Positions 4,522-8,358 of a DNA stretch of 8,358 nt are shown here, one piece after another (within the stretch, counting starts at the first letter, position 1; every line of letters begins with the position of its first letter). The notes beneath the pieces are model-generated. The model did no database searches, was not told the origin of the DNA, and worked only from the letters and a program-made list of their open reading frames with translations. Position numbers and translations under genes: made by a program. The stretch lies in contig CAYGWJ010000039.1 of the NCBI GenBank assembly GCA_964353405.1, positions 1 to 8,358 of the forward strand. The letters run 5' to 3'. This DNA comes from JBGLNJ01 sp964353405 (lineage in GTDB: Bacteria; Chloroflexota; Anaerolineae; Fen-1058).

Positions 4522-6212
4522 AATCCCACATCCAAATCTCGCACCTGTTTTTCGCGATTGTCATCGTGTTGCTTGTGGCCTGTCAACCCAAGCCCACTGC
4601 AACACCCAGCCCGGCCAAGACTGAAGCTGCGCCCGCGCCCACCGTCACGTCGGCTCCCTCTCCATCCAATCCGCTCGATACGCCCTGGGACGACCGGACC
4701 CTCTTTCGCAAAGGATTGATCAATGCCGAGCAAGACGTGCTCAACCGCTTGCCAGGCGCGAGTGTGTATCATATTGACCTTCAAATCTCTGACGATTATT
4801 CGTCCGTGCAAGGGACGTTAAAAGTCCGCTACACCAACCAAGAGACCAAGCCGCTCGACGAAATCTATTTCCGCCTGTTCGCCAACGCTATCGGCGGCCA
4901 AGCGACCATATCTGCCATCAAGGTGGATGGGCAAAGCGTCGAGCCAGCCTATGAGGCGCAGAACACGGCTGTGCGCGTGCCGCTGGCTGCGTCTTTGCAG
5001 CCCGACCAGCACGTCGTGATACAAATGGATTTCCAGGCGCAAATCCCCCGCGAGCTGGGCGGCAGTTACGGGCTGCTCAGTTACATGGAGGGCGTGCTGG
5101 CCCTGGATAGCATCTATCCGTCCATCCCGGCCTACGACGATAAAGGCTGGTACGTCCAAGCCCCGCCCCCCAACGCGGACTTGACCTATGCCGACGTCAG
5201 CTTTTACTTGGTGCGCGTGACCGCGCCCGCCAAGTTAAAGGTGGCGACTTCGGGCATCGAAATCAGCCGCGAAAGCAAAGGGCATCGTCAGGCGGTGACC
5301 TTTGCGGCCGGCCCTGCGCGCGACTTTTACATTGCAGCGAGCGAAAACTATGTCGTCTTTAGCGACACGGTGGGCGAGACCAAAGTGAACAGCTATGCTC
5401 CTGCGGAGCGAGCAGAGGCGGCCAGGCAAGCCTTGCGACACACGGTCAATGCCATCCAGAAGCTTGGCGCGCGGTTCGGCGATTACCCGTACACCGAGTT
5501 TGACGTTGCCGCCATCTCCATGTCCGCTCTCGGCATCGAATATCCCGGCATCACGGGCATCACGCTCAAGACATACGACCTCGGCAACACCATCTCTGGA
5601 TTGTCCGCATCCGTCATGCTCGAATCCGTCATCGCGCACGAAGTCGGCCATCAGTGGTTCTATAGCACAGTTGGCAATGATCAGGTGAACGAACCCTGGC
5701 TCGACGAGGCCGTGACTCAGTACGTCACCGGGCTTTACTACGAGGATATGTACGGTCAAGGCGGCGCGCAAAGCTATCGTGCCTCGTGGGAAGGTCGCTG
5801 GTCGCAAATCAATCGGGCCGACATCCCCATCGGACTGCCCGCAAAAGCTTATGCGCCGAATGAGTACGGCCCGATTGTCTATGGTCGCGGCCCCATCGTC
5901 CTGATGGGGATGGCGCAAAAGATGGGTCAAAAAACTTTTGACACGTTCCTGCGCGAGTATTACACGGCGCACAAGTGGAGCATCGGCACAGGCGCGACCT
6001 TCAAGCAACTGCTCGAACGCCAGTGCCAGTGCGACTTGACCCCGATATTCCAGGAGCAGATTTATGCCAAAACATTAACGGGCGTGCCCTTCGGGTTGGT
6101 CAGCTTGACGACCGAGCGGCTCAAGAACAAGTTAGCCGTCTGCATCGAACCTGGCCCGGCACGCGAAGCGTGGAGCGGAAGAGATGGAAGAACGCGATCT
6201 CGGGAAAATTGA
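4518..6212 (+). CDS. M1-family zinc metallopeptidase, lipoprotein
   Basis: The 564-residue protein is a membrane-anchored M1 (gluzincin) aminopeptidase acting outside the cytoplasm. It starts with a lipoprotein signal peptide (hydrophobic core 10-20, lipobox LVAC, lipidated Cys22), then a Pro/Thr/Ala-rich linker (23-60). A beta-sandwich N-terminal domain spans about 75-310. The catalytic domain has GIEYP (339-343, replacing the usual GAMEN substrate motif), the zinc motif HEVGH (374-378) with Glu375 as base, and the third ligand Glu397 in WLDEAVTQY, exactly 18 residues after the second His. Tyr455 in VYGRGPIVL fits the transition-state tyrosine. The large C-terminal helical domain of classical M1 enzymes is absent, as in short bacterial forms. 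AAGGAG (4504-4509) lies 8 bases before ATG 4518. The last 30 or so residues are charged and low in family character, and their codons overlap the next gene by 29 bases. Confidence 0.92.
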   Translation: MKSHIQISHLFFAIVIVLLVACQPKPTATPSPAKTEAAPAPTVTSAPSPSNPLDTPWDDRTLFRKGLINAEQDVLNRLPGASVYHIDLQISDDYSSVQGTLKVRYTNQETKPLDEIYFRLFANAIGGQATISAIKVDGQSVEPAYEAQNTAVRVPLAASLQPDQHVVIQMDFQAQIPRELGGSYGLLSYMEGVLALDSIYPSIPAYDDKGWYVQAPPPNADLTYADVSFYLVRVTAPAKLKVATSGIEISRESKGHRQAVTFAAGPARDFYIAASENYVVFSDTVGETKVNSYAPAERAEAARQALRHTVNAIQKLGARFGDYPYTEFDVAAISMSALGIEYPGITGITLKTYDLGNTISGLSASVMLESVIAHEVGHQWFYSTVGNDQVNEPWLDEAVTQYVTGLYYEDMYGQGGAQSYRASWEGRWSQINRADIPIGLPAKAYAPNEYGPIVYGRGPIVLMGMAQKMGQKTFDTFLREYYTAHKWSIGTGATFKQLLERQCQCDLTPIFQEQIYAKTLTGVPFGLVSLTTERLKNKLAVCIEPGPAREAWSGRDGRTRSREN

Positions 6213-6654
6213 GATAAAACCCATAGGGTTTGTGAGTCGAATCTCACCGGATGAGAATGAGCGGGATAAGGGTCTTGTTGCAAGGGTTGTACTTAACAAG
6301 GATCTGATGCCAGCGCTGGATGGAATAGAGGAATGGTCGCACATCTATGTGATCTTTTGGCTAGATCGGGTAGCGCCCACCGCTGAGCCTGTCTTGCATC
6401 ACTCTAGTAGCGGGGCGGGACTCTTGGCCGCGCGGTCTCCCATGCATCCCAACCCGATAGGATTGACGTTGGTAGAGCTGGTGAAACGGGAAGAGAACGT
6501 GCTTTGGGTGAGAGGCCTTGACGCGTATGAGGGGACACCGGTGGTGGACATCAAGCCATACCCCGACTGGGAGCAGGGTTGCTTCCAGGTTGTAACCGAT
6601 TTTCGAGTTCCAGCATGGCTGACGAGAATTATGAAACAGCAAAGGGATGCGTAA
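6184..6654 (+). CDS. trmO: TsaA/TrmO-type tRNA (t6A37) methyltransferase
   Basis: The 156-residue protein is a TsaA-like (YaeB/TrmO) domain. Known members methylate N6-threonylcarbamoyladenosine at tRNA position 37 using SAM and have a beta-barrel fold unlike other methyltransferases. Landmarks: KPIGFVSRI (12-20), GIEEWSHIYVIFWLDR (47-62), LLAARSPMHPNPIGLTLVEL (80-99) and GLDAYEGTPVVDIKPY (111-126). The signature is normally RSPxRPNPIG; here Arg is His88. It ends soon after the domain, without the C-terminal extension of the E. coli enzyme. ATG 6184 has GGAG (6172-6175) 8 bases upstream, inside the peptidase gene, and the two overlap by 29 bases. Base composition is visibly lower in G+C than in the peptidase and the following GNAT gene, which may mean a separate origin. 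The family is clear; that this member modifies t6A is inferred. Confidence 0.85.
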   Translation: MEERDLGKIEIKPIGFVSRISPDENERDKGLVARVVLNKDLMPALDGIEEWSHIYVIFWLDRVAPTAEPVLHHSSSGAGLLAARSPMHPNPIGLTLVELVKREENVLWVRGLDAYEGTPVVDIKPYPDWEQGCFQVVTDFRVPAWLTRIMKQQRDA

Positions 6655-6764
6655 TCTCGACCCCAACACACATTTCACGCCAAAGCGGGCAACGATTGAT
6701 ATGTCCTTGCAAGATGGGGAGATTTGCAGGGTATGAATCGTGAAAACCTATGGCTGGATGATCT

Positions 6765-6772
6765 GTGAGGAG
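6765..6772 (+). promoter_or_regulatory. Ribosome binding site that fixes the second tandem-GNAT start
   Basis: GTGAGGAG contains GAGGAG (6767-6772), 7 bases before ATG 6780. An in-frame GTG at 6765 lies inside this site and has no ribosome site of its own, so ATG 6780 is the better start. The equivalent leader is recognisable before the relic at 4396. Confidence 0.6.
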
Positions 6773-6779
6773 CCAAACG

Positions 6780-7703
6780 ATGCAACTGACCATGCGAGCG
6801 TATCAAACGGAAGAGGACTATTGGCGTATCCGCGCGTTCCTGCGCGAGGTATTCTTGCTCAACGGCCGGCAGGAATTGAGCTGGCACGTGGCCCGGCTCG
6901 ATTACTGGCGCTGGCACGGCATCTTGAACATGGGAGATGGTCAATTAGAGAAGGATGTGTTCCTCTGGGAAGCGACTGATAGGCAGGTCGTGGCTGTGTT
7001 GAACCGGGAAGAAGCCGGCCAGGCATTCTTGCAGGTACATCCTCACTTCCGCACGCCGGAATTGGAGGAGGAAATGATCGCCCTTGCCGAGGAGCATTTG
7101 TCTGTTTCCAGGGACGATGGACAGGTGTTGTGCGTTTGGGCCAATCCTCAAGATGCTTTGCGTATGGACGTCCTGAACCGGCGCGGCTATACCAAAGGCA
7201 GATGGGCCGAACATCAGTGGCGGCGGGAATTGGACGTGCCCATCCCGGACGTGCCAGTCGCGCCGGGGTACACTGTGCGCTCGCTGGGCGACGTTGACGA
7301 ACTCCCGTCGCGTAGTTGGGCGTCGTGGCGGGCCTTTCATCCGGACGAGCCGGACGAACACTATGAAGGGTGGAAGTGGTATCATAACATTCAACGGATG
7401 CCGCTTTACCGCCGTGACCTGGACCTGGTGGCCGTCGCCCCAACCGGCGAGATTGCATCATTTTGTACTGTCTGGTACGACGACGTGACCCGCAGCGCCT
7501 ATTACGAGCCGGTGGGCACGCTGCCGGAGCATCAGCGGCGCGGCCTGGCCAAGGCAATCCTGACCGAAGGGTTGCGCCGTCTCAAACGGATGGGGGCGAC
7601 GCGGGCGTTCGTGGGCGGGTATGAGCCAGGGCCGAATGCCTTGTACACCTCAGTGATGGGCACAGACTATGACCTGTCCGAGCCGTGGATGAAAGAGTTG
7701 TGA
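6780..7703 (+). CDS. Tandem-GNAT N-acetyltransferase (second copy)
   Basis: The 307-residue protein has the same two-GNAT layout as the protein at 2489. The N-terminal half (about 3-130) opens with MRAYQTEEDYWRIRAFL, contains AFLQVHPHFR (compare THLQVHPTYH in the first copy) and lacks a CoA loop. The C-terminal half holds the active motif A: EPVGTLPEHQRRGLAKAIL, with QRRGLA at 252-257, then a strand ending in AFVGGYEPGPNALYTSVMG, the usual Asn-x-x-Tyr position of GNATs. The acyl acceptor is unknown. It sits 125 bases after the tRNA methyltransferase gene, and the next gene begins 40 bases on. The intergenic DNA holds only a weak promoter candidate (TTGCAA 6707-6712, TATGAA 6732-6737, 19-base spacer). 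Codon use is G+C-rich like the hydrolase and peptidase genes. Confidence 0.85.
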   Translation: MQLTMRAYQTEEDYWRIRAFLREVFLLNGRQELSWHVARLDYWRWHGILNMGDGQLEKDVFLWEATDRQVVAVLNREEAGQAFLQVHPHFRTPELEEEMIALAEEHLSVSRDDGQVLCVWANPQDALRMDVLNRRGYTKGRWAEHQWRRELDVPIPDVPVAPGYTVRSLGDVDELPSRSWASWRAFHPDEPDEHYEGWKWYHNIQRMPLYRRDLDLVAVAPTGEIASFCTVWYDDVTRSAYYEPVGTLPEHQRRGLAKAILTEGLRRLKRMGATRAFVGGYEPGPNALYTSVMGTDYDLSEPWMKEL

Positions 7704-7742
7704 AGGGCGGGCGGGCACACGCCGATACAGGAGTATCGCATC

Positions 7743-8358
7743 ATGTCTGCGCAAATGGAGAGTCAACCACATTCCACGGCGGCGCGTCTCTTTGCGCCTG
7801 ATGCGCTGCGCGGGCTGATCATCGCCTTGATGGCGCTTGACCACGCCAGCCTCTTTATCGCCCACAAACACTCGTCCGGCGAAATGTGGGGCGGGCCGTA
7901 TCCTGTCTACACGGACACCCTCGCCTTCCTCACACGCTTCGTTACTCACTTTTGCGCGCCGGGCTTTTTCTTCTTGATGGGCGTGGGCATGGCACTCTTG
8001 GCTCTTTCGCGCCAGGAGCAGGGCTGGAGCAAGTGGCACGTCATCCGGAATTTCTTGATTCGCGCTGGCGTCATCCTTGCCATCAAATTTCTTGTGGTCA
8101 ATCGCGCCTGGGAACTGGTTCCGGGCGGCTGGGGGATCAGAATTTACCTGGGTGTGTTGTGGGCCTTGGGCGGCGCCATGATCCTGGGCAGTTTGCTGTT
8201 GTGGCTCAAGCCGCGCTATCTGCTGGCCTTGACCGCCATCTTGTTGATTGGAATGGAGCTATTGAGTCCAAATCCGAGCCAGTGGGGAGCCAGGCTGGGT
8301 TTGCTCAACTACATGTTCATGACGCCTGGCGGGATCATCGGCTCTGCAAGAGAGACCA
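7743..8358 (+). CDS. DUF1624 / HGSNAT-like multi-pass membrane acyltransferase, 3'-partial
   Basis: The first 205 codons are present and the frame runs off the right edge without a stop. The protein resembles DUF1624 family members, related to the catalytic domain of heparan-alpha-glucosaminide N-acetyltransferase, which moves acetyl groups across a membrane. The N-terminal signature DALRGLIIALMALDHASLF (20-38) includes His34, and APGFFFLMGVGMALLALSR follows at 72-90. Hydrophobic segments lie at about 23-40, 67-88, 104-119, 132-155 and 159-174, so at least five helices are present in the visible part. ATG 7743 has CAGGAG (7728-7733) 9 bases upstream and starts 40 bases after the GNAT stop, suggesting cotranscription. 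In bacteria the acceptor is usually unknown; cell-surface sugars are a reasonable guess. Confidence 0.82.
   Translation, partial: MSAQMESQPHSTAARLFAPDALRGLIIALMALDHASLFIAHKHSSGEMWGGPYPVYTDTLAFLTRFVTHFCAPGFFFLMGVGMALLALSRQEQGWSKWHVIRNFLIRAGVILAIKFLVVNRAWELVPGGWGIRIYLGVLWALGGAMILGSLLLWLKPRYLLALTAILLIGMELLSPNPSQWGARLGLLNYMFMTPGGIIGSARET

Noticed and set aside
5235..6008. Long minus-strand reading frame (257 codons) opposite the peptidase
   Set aside because: It lies wholly antisense to a peptidase with intact zinc motifs, has no recognisable domain, and fits the open antisense frames common in G+C-rich genes.
6707..6737. Promoter before the second tandem-GNAT gene (TTGCAA / TATGAA)
   Set aside because: The spacer is 19 bases and each hexamer matches only partly, so it is mentioned in the gene entry but not called.
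6859..7557. Minus-strand reading frame of 232 codons opposite the second tandem-GNAT gene
   Set aside because: It is Arg/Pro/Ala-rich without domains and antisense to a clear GNAT gene.

Overview
The window looks like chromosomal DNA from a Chloroflexota bacterium, most likely an Anaerolineae-like lineage. This is an inference from gene content: a Thr/Pro-rich lipoprotein linker after the lipobox, tandem-GNAT acetyltransferases in several copies, a DUF4342 protein, and a DUF1624-type membrane acyltransferase. No rRNA or marker gene in the window confirms it. All genes lie on the + strand and are tightly packed. I see no tRNA, rRNA, CRISPR array, insertion sequence or integrase.

Left part (1-1471). 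A small, visibly A+T-richer three-helix membrane protein of unknown function touches the left edge. A leader of about 130 bases follows and holds a 10-codon mini-ORF behind a near-perfect Shine-Dalgarno sequence. Then comes a DUF4342 protein. A TATAAT promoter sits inside its 3' end and probably drives a two-gene toxin-antitoxin module. The antitoxin is DUF2281/VapB-like and the toxin is a MazF/PemK-family mRNA interferase that starts inside the antitoxin gene.

Middle (1472-4521). A 241-base intergenic region carries a perfect 15-base palindrome, three copies of AATCACCCA, an operator-like inverted repeat and a promoter. It leads into an ICMT/PEMT-type membrane methyltransferase, a tandem-GNAT acetyltransferase and a hormone-sensitive-lipase-type alpha/beta hydrolase. 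Next is a 41-codon ORF whose start resembles the start of a tandem-GNAT gene and which looks like a truncated copy. The methyltransferase gene seems to carry an in-frame insertion of about 24 bases made of palindromic DNA.

Right part (4518-8358). A lipoprotein M1-family zinc aminopeptidase overlaps a TsaA/TrmO-type tRNA t6A37 methyltransferase gene by 29 bases. A second complete tandem-GNAT gene follows, then the first 205 codons of a DUF1624/HGSNAT-like multi-pass membrane protein that runs off the right edge.

From about 1713 to the end, close spacing and overlaps suggest one or two long transcripts. The products do not form a known pathway. Several are acyl-transfer or acyl-hydrolysis enzymes (two GNATs plus a relic, an esterase, a membrane acyltransferase), which may mean shared small-molecule modification or only accessory enzymes gathered together. 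I found no complete novel system. The best leads are the palindromic in-frame insertion, the repeat-rich control region before the methyltransferase, and the dispersed tandem-GNAT copies with their shared leader sequence.
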